Shown piece by piece: positions 6,250 through 14,939 of a stretch of DNA of 19,148 nt. The number at the start of each line of letters is the position of its first letter. Position 1 is the first letter of the stretch. Origin of the DNA: CAIPVR01 sp049316905 (GTDB taxonomy: Bacteria > Actinomycetota > Acidimicrobiia > Acidimicrobiales > Microtrichaceae). Under the pieces are notes generated by a model, which was given only the letters and a program-made list of their open reading frames with translations, did no database searches and was not told the DNA's origin. A program made the translations under genes and the position numbers. The stretch spans positions 1-19,148 of the forward strand of contig JBMOJH010000063.1 in the NCBI GenBank assembly GCA_049316905.1. Direction: 5' to 3'.

Positions 6250-7271
6250 CGGGCCACCCCCGGACCGGTTGCCGTGGCCAGCCCCTCGAGCGGGTGACCC
6301 TCGGCGTCGCGGCTGCGCTCGTCGCCCGGCACGAGGTGCAGGGAGTGCAGGTCGAGGTCGACCCGGTAGAGGAACGACTCGGCGGCCACCGCGCTCGACA
6401 CGTCGCGGATCTGGTCCTCCAGCACGCCGAGCACGGCCTCGAGGTCGCCCTGGGCCAGCTCGGCCGGGTCCGCGAACTCGAGCTCGGCCCGCACCCGACC
6501 GAGCAGACGCAGCGCCACGGACCGGCGGCCGGCCACGAGGTCCGACAGGATCGTCTCGGCCCCCTGCAGGGAGAACAGCACGCTGCGCGGCAGCGTCGGC
6601 GACAGGAGCAGCAGCTCGACCAGGGCCGTGGGGTCGAAGTCGCGGTAGCGCCGCCGGTAGGCGCCCAGCGCGGAGGCCGCCCGCAACGTGGCGTACCACT
6701 CGTGGACCGCGTCGGGCCGGTGCCGCTCGTGCCGGGACCGCAGCGAGCGCACCCCCATCTCCGCGCGCTCGAGCAGGAGGCCCAGCATGAAGAAGCGCCA
6801 CGCGTCGTCGCGGGCCCAGGTGCCGTCGGCCACGCCGATGACGCTCTGCACGCCCTGGCGGATGAAGCCGTAGAGCTCGTGCGGCTGGTGGCGCACGTCG
6901 CGGGAAAGGTCCCGGGCCCCGAGCTCGAGGTGCAGCGAGTTGAGCGCCTCCCACAGCTCCATGGCCAGGTGCTCGCGCACCCCGCGGGCGTTGGACCGGG
7001 CCTGGGTGATGCACGCCCGGATCGAGCCCCGGTTCGCCGGGTCGTACACGAGGAACTCGCACACCGGGCCGGCCGCGGCGCGGCGCCCCAGGGCGGCGAA
7101 CTCGTCCTCCAGGCCCACGGCGAGGAGGACGTCGGACCACGCCTGCTCCTCCTCCCCGGGGGCGGCCTCGAGCAGGCGGTGGTAGGTGATGTCGAGGAGC
7201 CGGGCGGTGTCCTCCGCCCGCTCCAGGTAACGCCCCGTCCAGAACAGGTACTCGGCGGTGCGCGCCAGCAT
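6246..7271 (-). CDS. Alpha-E domain protein
   Basis: A 341-residue all-helical protein of the alpha-E family (COG2307). The N-terminus MLARTAEYLFWTGRYLERAE is the family signature. Further blocks are SNARGVREHLAMELWEALN and the C-terminal Leu-rich helices with DLHSLHLVPGD. Its biochemical role is unknown. It is nearly always encoded between a circularly permuted ATP-grasp protein and a transglutaminase, and has been proposed by comparative genomics to be part of a peptide-synthesis or modification system. Start ATG 7271 overlaps the ATP-grasp stop by one base (TGATG), and its own stop overlaps the transglutaminase GTG. The three proteins should therefore be made in coupled amounts. Confidence 0.9.
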   Translation of the reverse strand: MLARTAEYLFWTGRYLERAEDTARLLDITYHRLLEAAPGEEEQAWSDVLLAVGLEDEFAALGRRAAAGPVCEFLVYDPANRGSIRACITQARSNARGVREHLAMELWEALNSLHLELGARDLSRDVRHQPHELYGFIRQGVQSVIGVADGTWARDDAWRFFMLGLLLERAEMGVRSLRSRHERHRPDAVHEWYATLRAASALGAYRRRYRDFDPTALVELLLLSPTLPRSVLFSLQGAETILSDLVAGRRSVALRLLGRVRAELEFADPAELAQGDLEAVLGVLEDQIRDVSSAVAAESFLYRVDLDLHSLHLVPGDERSRDAEGHPLEGLATATGPGVAR

Positions 7272-8905
7272 CAGTTCACCTCCTGGGGTACCCGCGCCCG
7301 TGGGCGCTCGACGGTGGCACCGAGCAGGTCGACGATCTCGGTCACCTCGGCGGACTCGGCCGCGTCGGTCCCGTCGGCGCCCTCCGCGGCGTCCGCGGCC
7401 CCCGCGGCGTCCTCCTCGGGGTCCGGGGGTGACTCGGCCAGCACCCAGGTGTCCTTCGAGCCGCCACCCTGGGACGAGTTCACGACGAGGCTGCCCTTGC
7501 GCAGGGCCACGCGGGTGAGCCCGCCCGGCACCACCTCCACCCGGTCGCCGGAGAGCACGAACGGCCGCAGGTCCACGTGGCGGCCCTCGAAGTGGTCGTC
7601 CACCAGGCAGGGGTGGCGGCTGAGCGACACGACCTCCTGCGCGATGTAGTTGCGCGGGTCGGCCTCGATCGCCGCGCGGGCGGCATCGAGCTCCTCCTCG
7701 GTGGCGTGCGGGCCGATCACCAGCCCGTACCCGCCGGCCTCCGCGACGGGCTTCACCACCAGTCGGTCGAGCCGGGCGAGCACGTCCGCTCGCTGGTCCG
7801 GGTCCCAGAGCAGGTAGGTGGGGACGTTCGGCAGGATCGGGTCCTCACCGAGGTAATACCGGATCATGTCCGGCACGTAGGCGTAGACCGCCTTGTCGTC
7901 GGCCACGCCGTTGCCGACCGCGTTGGCCACCGTCACGTTGCCGGCCCGGGCCGCGGCCATGAGCCCCGGTACCCCCAGGGCCGAGTCGGGGCGGAACACC
8001 ACGGGGTCGAGGAAGTCGTCGTCGATGCGGCGGTAGATGACGTCGACGCGCCGCAGGCCCTGCGTGGTGCGCATGTAGACCACGTGGTCCTCCACCACGA
8101 GGTCGCGGCCCTCCACCAGCTCCACGCCCATCTGGGTGGCCAGGAACACGTGCTCGAAGTACGCCGAGTTGTAGATGCCCGGTGTGAGCACCACGACGGT
8201 GGGCGAGTCACCCGCGGACGGCGGGCCCACGCGTTGCAGCGCGTGCAGCAGCTTCGGCCCGTACTGGTCGACCGGGCGGACCTGGTCCCCCGCGAAGAGC
8301 TGCGGGAGCACCCGGGTCAGCGCCGAGCGGTTCTCGATCACGTACGAGATGCCGCTCGGGCAGCGGAGGTTGTCCTCCAGCACGCGGTAGGTGCCGTCGT
8401 GGTCACGGATCACGTCGATGCCGGCCACCAGGCAGCGGGCCCCCTGCGGCACCGGCACGCCGTAGGCCTCGCGGGTGAACCCGTCGGAGGACAGCACCAG
8501 CCAGCGCGGCACCACGCCGTCCTGCACGATCTCCATGCCGCCCACGTAGAGATCGTCGAGGAAACGGTTCAGCGCCGTGACGCGCTGGACCAGACCCGCC
8601 TCGAGGTGCGCCCACTCCTCCGACGGGATCACCCGCGGCACGAGGTCCATGGGGAAGGTGCGTTCGATGCCCGCCGGGGTGGCGGCGGTGTCGTCCGCGT
8701 CGTCGTCGCCGTAGACGGTGAAGGTGATGCCCTGCGTGCGGAACGCCGCGGTGCGGCGGCGCTCCGCCCGGCTGAGGTCCGAGGGTTCCAGCACCGACAG
8801 GGCCTCGGCCACCTGCTGGTAGTGCGGCCGCAACGACCCGTCCGTCCCCACGACCTCGTCGAAGAAGCCGTCGAGGGCGTAGTCCTCGAACCACTCGGTG
8901 CCCAT
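7271..8905 (-). CDS. Circularly permuted type 2 ATP-grasp protein (predicted amidoligase)
   Basis: A 544-residue CP-ATP-grasp protein (COG2308). Family blocks are HYQQVAEAL (28-36), LEDNLRCPSGISYVIENR (176-193), TPGIYNSAYFEHVFLA (241-256), YRRIDDDFLDP (291-301), VVKPVAEAGGYGLVIGP (383-399), HVDLRPFVL (443-451) and NSSQGGGSKDTWVL (476-489). ATP-grasp enzymes join a carboxylate to an amine through an acyl-phosphate, so a peptide or amide ligase is predicted; the substrate is unknown. After residue 490 there is an Ala/Glu/Asp-rich acidic linker to about 522. I chose ATG 8905 (MGTEWFEDYALDGFFDE), 62 codons inside the longest frame. The conserved region starts there, and a -10 TACGTT lies seven nt upstream. 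It is the first gene of a four-cistron operon. Confidence 0.92.
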   Translation of the reverse strand: MGTEWFEDYALDGFFDEVVGTDGSLRPHYQQVAEALSVLEPSDLSRAERRRTAAFRTQGITFTVYGDDDADDTAATPAGIERTFPMDLVPRVIPSEEWAHLEAGLVQRVTALNRFLDDLYVGGMEIVQDGVVPRWLVLSSDGFTREAYGVPVPQGARCLVAGIDVIRDHDGTYRVLEDNLRCPSGISYVIENRSALTRVLPQLFAGDQVRPVDQYGPKLLHALQRVGPPSAGDSPTVVVLTPGIYNSAYFEHVFLATQMGVELVEGRDLVVEDHVVYMRTTQGLRRVDVIYRRIDDDFLDPVVFRPDSALGVPGLMAAARAGNVTVANAVGNGVADDKAVYAYVPDMIRYYLGEDPILPNVPTYLLWDPDQRADVLARLDRLVVKPVAEAGGYGLVIGPHATEEELDAARAAIEADPRNYIAQEVVSLSRHPCLVDDHFEGRHVDLRPFVLSGDRVEVVPGGLTRVALRKGSLVVNSSQGGGSKDTWVLAESPPDPEEDAAGAADAAEGADGTDAAESAEVTEIVDLLGATVERPRARVPQEVN

Positions 8906-8941
8906 CGGCCGGAACGTAGGGGGGCGCACCCCGGCCGTGAA
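8906..8941 (-). promoter_or_regulatory. Promoter of the ATP-grasp operon, leaderless type
   Basis: On the minus strand, TTCACG (8941 to 8936) and TACGTT (8918 to 8913) are separated by 17 bp, and seven nt separate the latter from ATG 8905. This is the only one of the leaderless-type sites in the window with a plausible -35 at canonical spacing. Confidence 0.6.
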
Positions 8942-8956
8942 GGGCCCGGGAGGCCT

Positions 8957-9002
8957 GTTCACGGGCGGTTCACAGAACCGTGACGGCCCCGGAACAGAAC
9001 CG
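8957..9002. promoter_or_regulatory. Candidate operator cluster between divergent ATP-grasp operon and DUF427 gene
   Basis: GTTCAC occurs at 8957-8962 and 8968-8973 (11 bp apart). The palindrome CGGTTC-ACA-GAACCG spans 8966-8980. ACAGAACCG occurs at 8972-8980 and 8994-9002 (22 bp apart). Spacings of one and two helical turns suggest cooperative protein binding between the two divergent starts (8905 and 9027). Confidence 0.45.
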
Positions 9003-9026
9003 GCCGTGCCCGGGGTTCGCACCGTC

Positions 9027-9308
9027 ATGCGCGCCATCTGGAACGACACCGTCATCGCCGAGTCCGACGACACGGTGGTGGTCGAGGGCAACCACTACTT
9101 CCCCGCCGAGTCGCTGCAGCGCGAGTACGTGACGGGGAGCGACACCACCAGCGTGTGCCCGTGGAAGGGCACCGCGAGCTACTACACGCTGGTCGTGGGC
9201 GGGAAGGAGAACCCGGACGCCGTCTGGTACTACCCGTCGCCGAAGGAGGCCGCCGCCGAGATCACGGGTCGGGTGGCGTTCTGGAAGGGCGTCCGCGTCG
9301 AGCCGTGA
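9027..9308 (+). CDS. DUF427 domain protein
   Basis: A 93-residue protein matching the whole DUF427 domain: MRAIWNDTVIAESDDTVVVE, then NHYFP, SVCPWKGTASYYTL and a C-terminal AFWKGVRVEP. The family is common in actinobacteria and proteobacteria; its function is unknown and it is predicted cytoplasmic. I start at ATG 9027, where the domain begins. There is only a weak CGGGG upstream, and in-frame GTG 9006 would add seven residues. The last 47 bases overlap the 3' end of prmA on the other strand. Confidence 0.85.
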   Translation: MRAIWNDTVIAESDDTVVVEGNHYFPAESLQREYVTGSDTTSVCPWKGTASYYTLVVGGKENPDAVWYYPSPKEAAAEITGRVAFWKGVRVEP

Positions 9309-10170
9309 CGGTGGGCGTCGGGCGGGTGGGCTCCCCGCTCGTGGCCGGCGCCCGGACCGTGACCGCGGCCCAGCCGTCGAGCTCGTCGACCCGCTCCGTG
9401 GTCAACCCGACCGCGTCGAGCGCCCGCTGCACCTGACCGGTCCCGGCGAGCAGGCCGCTCAGGACCCCCGCCCCGCCCGGTGCCACGTGGGCCGCGATGT
9501 CCGGGCCGAGCTGCTCGATGACGCCGACCAGGAGGTTGGCGACCACCACGTCGAAGCGCCCGGGCACCTCGGCCACCGACCGGTCCGACACGTCCACCGC
9601 TCCGGCCACCCCGTTCGCGGCGGCCACCCGCGCCGTCGCCGCCACGGCCGCGGGGTCCACGTCGACCGACACCACCGCTGCCGCCCCGAGGAGGGCGGCG
9701 CCCACGCCGAGCACGCCACTGCCGCAGCCGACGTCGAGCACGGCGGAGCCCGGCGCCACGAGCCGCGCCACCGCCTCCAGGCACAGCCGGGTGGTCGGGT
9801 GGCTCCCGGACCCGAACGCGTCGCCCGGATCCACGACCAGCTCGACGGATACGGGGCCGGTGTCGGGCCCGGTGCCACCCGGCCCCGGCGGGCGCGGAAC
9901 CCACGGTGGGCGCACGAGGAAGGGTCCCGCCCGCCATGCACGGGCGTGGTCGCGCCAGCCCTCCGACCACGCCCGGTCGGGCTCCAGCGCCCGCCAGGGG
10001 CGATCCAGGCCGGTGGCGACGGCGGGCTCCAGGTCGGCCACGAGCACCACCCCGTCACCGTCGGGATCGGGCGACTCCGCCACCGCGGACGCGCCGAGCG
10101 AGAACAGCTCGTCGGCGACGAGCTCCACCTCCGCACGGCGCACCGTCAGCCGAACGGCCAGTCGCTCCAC
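9262..10170 (-). CDS. prmA: Ribosomal protein L11 methyltransferase (PrmA-like)
   Basis: A 302-residue class I SAM methyltransferase expected to trimethylate ribosomal protein L11. The N-terminal substrate domain starts VERLAVRLTVRRAEVE. The PrmA hallmark FGSGSHPTT is at 119-127, the SAM motif I DVGCGSG at 146-152 and the motif IV region VANLL at 210-214. The start is GTG 10170, with TACGCT seven nt upstream (leaderless). The in-frame ATG at 10260 would add 30 residues unlike the family and run into the sdh promoter region. Conserved sequence ends near GWAAVTVR (266-273). The following 29 residues are a low-complexity Pro/Arg/Thr tail whose coding sequence partly lies over the end of the DUF427 gene. 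It is divergent to sdhC. Confidence 0.88.
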   Translation of the reverse strand: MERLAVRLTVRRAEVELVADELFSLGASAVAESPDPDGDGVVLVADLEPAVATGLDRPWRALEPDRAWSEGWRDHARAWRAGPFLVRPPWVPRPPGPGGTGPDTGPVSVELVVDPGDAFGSGSHPTTRLCLEAVARLVAPGSAVLDVGCGSGVLGVGAALLGAAAVVSVDVDPAAVAATARVAAANGVAGAVDVSDRSVAEVPGRFDVVVANLLVGVIEQLGPDIAAHVAPGGAGVLSGLLAGTGQVQRALDAVGLTTERVDELDGWAAVTVRAPATSGEPTRPTPTVTARRGRPSRTPPDP

Positions 10171-10183
10171 CGGGCCGAGCGTA
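10171..10183 (-). promoter_or_regulatory. Leaderless-type -10 element of prmA
   Basis: TACGCT (10183 to 10178, minus strand), then seven nt, then GTG 10170. It decides this start over the longer frame. No clear -35. Confidence 0.55.
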
Positions 10184-10289
10184 GGCAGGCACGCCGCGTA
10201 GTTGGGAGGCGTCGAACGGCGCGAAGTAGTTTCATCACAGGTGTCGGCAGCCGTCGTCACCGTCCACTCGTCTCCAGGAGGGCACGGGC

Positions 10290-11039
10290 ATGACCCAGGC
10301 CATGGAACGTCGGGTCGGGGCGGACGCCCCCCAGGTGAACAAGCCGCACCGTGGGCGGACGTCGTGGCCGGCGGAGTTCTGGTCCACCGCGGTGGGCAAG
10401 AAGTGGGTGATGGCCGTGACCGGCATCGCCCTCATGGGCTTCGTGTTCGCCCACATGGTGGGCAACCTGAAGATGTTCCTCGGCCGCACCGAGTTCAACG
10501 AGTACGCCGAGTCGCTCCGCACGCTCCTCTACCCGATCGCACCGCACGGCTTCGTGCTGTGGGCGCTGCGGATCGGCCTCATCGTGTTCTTCGGGCTCCA
10601 CATCCTGAGCGCCTACCAGCTCACCCGGATGAACCAACGGGCCCGCCCGACGAAGTACCAGGCGCCCCGCGACTACATCGCGGCGAACTTCGCCGCCCGC
10701 ACGATGCGCTGGACCGGCATCATCGTGCTGCTCTACCTGCTGTTCCACCTGGCCGACCTCACCTGGGGGTGGCTGAACCCGGACTTCGTCAAGGGTGAGG
10801 CGTACTTCAACCTGGTCGACAGCCTCTCGGTCCCGTGGATCGCCGCCATCTACCTGGCCGGCAACATCGCGCTCGGCATCCACCTGTTCCATGGTGGCTG
10901 GTCGATCTTCCAGAGCCTCGGGCTCAACAGCCCCCGGTACAACGGGGTGCGTCGTGGTTTCGCCGCCGGCTTCGCCATCCTGGTGGCCGGCGTCAACTGC
11001 CTCTTCCCGATCATGGTCCTCGCCGGCGTCGTCCACTGA
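10290..11039 (+). CDS. sdhC: Succinate dehydrogenase cytochrome b558 subunit
   Basis: The 249-residue membrane anchor of succinate:quinone reductase (complex II). About five hydrophobic segments are visible (roughly 38-60, 83-110, 138-157, 181-200, 224-246). Four histidines sit in or beside them (H55 in FAHMVGNL, H104 in GLHILSAYQ, H153 in LLFHLADL, H198 in GIHLFHGG), the pattern of the diheme b558 family of Bacillus and actinobacteria, which needs no separate SdhD. None is seen here. The start has AGGAGG at 10276-10281, eight nt upstream. TTGGGA at 10202 and TAGTTT at 10227 are weak promoter candidates, with a 19-bp gap. It is the first gene of the sdhCAB operon. Confidence 0.93.
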   Translation: MTQAMERRVGADAPQVNKPHRGRTSWPAEFWSTAVGKKWVMAVTGIALMGFVFAHMVGNLKMFLGRTEFNEYAESLRTLLYPIAPHGFVLWALRIGLIVFFGLHILSAYQLTRMNQRARPTKYQAPRDYIAANFAARTMRWTGIIVLLYLLFHLADLTWGWLNPDFVKGEAYFNLVDSLSVPWIAAIYLAGNIALGIHLFHGGWSIFQSLGLNSPRYNGVRRGFAAGFAILVAGVNCLFPIMVLAGVVH

Positions 11040-11062
11040 CCCGGTTCCCCAAGGAGACACAC

Positions 11063-12991
<1,929 letters not shown>

Positions 12992-13075
12992 GCCGGCCGA
13001 CCCGCTGAGCCGGACGCAACGCAACCGCATCCGCACCACCACGCAGAGCACGCAGCCAGGAACGAGGACCCCACC

Positions 13076-13855
13076 GTGACCAAGATGCTGAACCTGAACC
13101 TGAAGGTCTGGCGACAGGACGGCCCCGACGACGCCGGCCACTTCGAGCAGTACTCCACCACCGTCGCCGACGACGCCTCGTTCCTCGAGATGCTCGACTA
13201 CGTCAACGAGCAGCTCATCGCCGAGGACCGCGAGCCGATCGCGTTCGACCACGACTGCCGCGAGGGCATCTGCGGCAGCTGCGGCCTGATGATCAACGGG
13301 CAGGCGCACGGCCCGCAGAAGGGCACGGCGACCTGCCAGCTGCACATGCGGAAGTTCAACGACGGTGACGAGATCACGATCGAGCCGTGGCGCGCCGCCG
13401 GGTTCCCGATCATCAAGGACCTCGTGGTGAACCGGGCCGCGTTCGACCGCATCGTCGAGGCCGGCGGCTACATCACCGTGAACACCGGCGCTGCCCCGGA
13501 CGCCAACGAGATCCCCGTGCCCAAGGATGCCGCCGACTCCGCCATGGACGCGGCGGCCTGCATCGGCTGCGGTGCCTGCGTGGCCGCGTGCCCGAACTCG
13601 GCGGCCAACCTGTTCACCGCCGCGAAGATCCAGCACCTCAACCTGCTGCCGCAGGGCCAGGCCGAGCGCTTCGGTCGCACCCAGGCCATGGTGGACAAGA
13701 TGGAGGAGTTCTTCGGCTCCTGCACGAACTACGGCGAGTGCCAGGAGGCGTGCCCGAAGGAGATCTCCATCGACTTCATCGCCATGATGAACCGGGACTA
13801 CATGAAGTCGATGCTCGTCAACCGGCGACGGCTCGGCGAGCGCAAGGTCGGCTAG
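13076..13855 (+). CDS. sdhB: Succinate dehydrogenase iron-sulfur subunit
   Basis: The 259-residue electron-transfer subunit of complex II. The [2Fe-2S] domain has C61, C66, C69 and C87 (DCREGICGSCG and ATCQ). The ferredoxin domain has C162, C165, C168 and C172 (CIGCGACVAAC), then C216, C222 and C226 (SCTNYGECQEACP). By family analogy, C162/165/168/226 hold the [4Fe-4S] and C172/216/222 the [3Fe-4S] cluster; all are present. The start is GTG 13076 with GAGGA seven nt upstream; ATG 13085 is an alternative. The gap of 84 bp after sdhA shows no gene and no clear hairpin, so one transcript is likely. Confidence 0.95.
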   Translation: MTKMLNLNLKVWRQDGPDDAGHFEQYSTTVADDASFLEMLDYVNEQLIAEDREPIAFDHDCREGICGSCGLMINGQAHGPQKGTATCQLHMRKFNDGDEITIEPWRAAGFPIIKDLVVNRAAFDRIVEAGGYITVNTGAAPDANEIPVPKDAADSAMDAAACIGCGACVAACPNSAANLFTAAKIQHLNLLPQGQAERFGRTQAMVDKMEEFFGSCTNYGECQEACPKEISIDFIAMMNRDYMKSMLVNRRRLGERKVG

Positions 13856-13865
13856 AACCTGCCGC

Positions 13866-14447
13866 ATGCGCGGGACACGAACCTCCGGCAACGCCGTGGC
13901 CCTGGCCACGGCGTTGCTGCTCCTCGGCGCCCTGACCGGGTGCGCCTCTCCGTCGGTCACGATCGAGCGGGGCGAGATGACCTCCACCGCCCGGCCGGCG
14001 CCCCCGTCCCGCGAGCAACCCTCCGAACCCGACAGCGGGGGCGGGAGCGGCGGCGGGGAGGGCGGCGGCACGCTCCCGGGGCTGCCGGACAGCCAGCAGC
14101 TCGAGGACTGCGCCGACCTGGCCAGTGCCTTCTTCGGCCTGACAGCGGGCGTGATCGGCGGGCCCGACACCCTGCAGAGCGCCGTCGACGACCTCGACAA
14201 GGTGCGCGACCAGTTCCCGCAGTCCGTCCAGGACGACCTCGACGTAGTGATCGACGCCTACCAGGTGGTGGCCGAGCAGGGCGTGCTCGAGGGTGCCGAC
14301 GAGCTCACCAGCCAGGAGTTCCTCGACGCCAACACCGCCATCACCGACTTCCTCCAGGAGCAGTGCGGGCTGACCGACGGGGGCTCGGGCGGCTCCGGGT
14401 CCGGCGGTTCGGGGAGTGGGTCCTCCGGGGGCACCAGCCGTGACTGA
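13866..14447 (+). CDS. Putative lipoprotein, unknown function
   Basis: A 193-residue protein with a classical lipoprotein signal: MRGTRT, a hydrophobic core ALATALLLLGA and the lipobox LTGC with Cys26. After it come a Ser/Pro/Glu region, a Gly-rich linker (about 58-68), a helical acidic domain (about 75-170, with two further Cys in LEDCADL and EQCGL that could form a disulfide) and a Gly/Ser-rich tail. I do not recognise the domain; small helical extracytoplasmic lipoproteins of this build are frequent in Acidimicrobiia-like genomes. It starts 11 nt after sdhB without a clear Shine-Dalgarno, and its end overlaps the next gene by eight bases, so it is probably in the sdh transcript. Confidence 0.75.
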   Translation: MRGTRTSGNAVALATALLLLGALTGCASPSVTIERGEMTSTARPAPPSREQPSEPDSGGGSGGGEGGGTLPGLPDSQQLEDCADLASAFFGLTAGVIGGPDTLQSAVDDLDKVRDQFPQSVQDDLDVVIDAYQVVAEQGVLEGADELTSQEFLDANTAITDFLQEQCGLTDGGSGGSGSGGSGSGSSGGTSRD

Positions 14448-14838
14448 GGACCTGCCGCCGGTCGGGATGCTCGGCCGGCGGGTCGAGCCGGGCGAGGAGG
14501 CCCGCCTCGAGTTCTTCGAGGTGGCCGACCCGGTGCGCGTGACCTTCCGGACCGACGAGCTCCAGGCGCTCTGCCCCGCCGTCGAGGGGATCCAGCCCGA
14601 CCTGTACGCGGCGGAGATCGCCTACACGGCGATCACCCACGCGGTGGAGTCCAAGTCGCTGAAGCTCTGGCTGGTGACCTACCGCGACCGGCGCATCTTC
14701 GCCGAGCACCTCGTGCGGGAGCTGCACGACGGGATCGCGAGGTTCGCGCCCGCGGTGGCCGACGTGCGCGTGCGGCTGGTGCAGAACGTGCGCGGCGGCA
14801 TCGAGACCGAGGTCGAGTACCCCGCTGCGGCGGGCTGA
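14440..14838 (+). CDS. queF: Divergent QueF-like (preQ0 reductase family) protein
   Basis: A 132-residue T-fold protein resembling single-domain QueF, the NADPH-dependent nitrile reductase that makes preQ1 in queuosine synthesis. The QueF motif ESKSLKLW is at 70-77, preceded by the substrate-binding Glu70. The nucleophile candidate is Cys45 in LCPAVEGIQPD, with the acid Asp54 nine residues on, against seven in B. subtilis QueF (CPKTGQPD). The FHE motif after ESKSLKL is FAE here (Ala88 for His). RGGIETEVEYP matches the family's RGGI block. GTG 14440 overlaps the lipoprotein stop; the frame is open from 14416. No other queuosine genes are in the window, and whether the reductase activity is kept is open. 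It may be a T-fold relative with another substrate. Confidence 0.7.
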   Translation: MTEDLPPVGMLGRRVEPGEEARLEFFEVADPVRVTFRTDELQALCPAVEGIQPDLYAAEIAYTAITHAVESKSLKLWLVTYRDRRIFAEHLVRELHDGIARFAPAVADVRVRLVQNVRGGIETEVEYPAAAG

Positions 14839-14843
14839 CCCGC

Positions 14844-14866
14844 CTCGCCCCCCGGCAGGGGGCGGG
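14844..14866 (+). terminator. Hairpin after the queF-like gene
   Basis: CTCGCCCCC (14844-14852) pairs with GGGGGCGGG (14858-14866), with one G-U pair and a five-nt loop, six nt after the QueF-like stop. There is no U-tract. It may end the sdh-lipoprotein-queF transcript. Confidence 0.45.
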
Positions 14867-14895
14867 CCCGCCGTGGGCCCACCGGACGGGGGCCG

Positions 14896-14907
14896 GGTAG
14901 ATCTACC
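14896..14907. promoter_or_regulatory. Perfect 12-bp palindrome, candidate operator
   Basis: GGTAGATCTACC is fully self-complementary and ends two bases before the -35-like hexamer of the putative sRNA promoter (14910). Its AT-containing core is unusual in this GC-rich gap. Confidence 0.45.
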
Positions 14908-14909
14908 GA

Positions 14910-14938
14910 TTCCGTCCCGGCCGCGTTGTTCGTACCGT
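14910..14938 (+). promoter_or_regulatory. Candidate promoter of the putative small RNA
   Basis: TTCCGT (14910-14915) and TACCGT (14933-14938) are 17 bp apart. TACCGT is identical to the -10 of the LuxR gene at 18808-18813. The expected transcription start is near 14945. The -35 is a poor match. Confidence 0.4.
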
Positions 14939-14939
14939 G

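Noticed and set aside
8906..9091. A 62-residue N-terminal extension of the ATP-grasp protein
   Set aside because: It lacks family resemblance, crosses the candidate promoter and operators, and the family signature begins at the ATG at 8905.
10171..10260. A 30-residue N-terminal extension of PrmA
   Set aside because: The PrmA domain begins at GTG 10170, which has a leaderless -10 in front; the extension would overlap the sdh promoter region.
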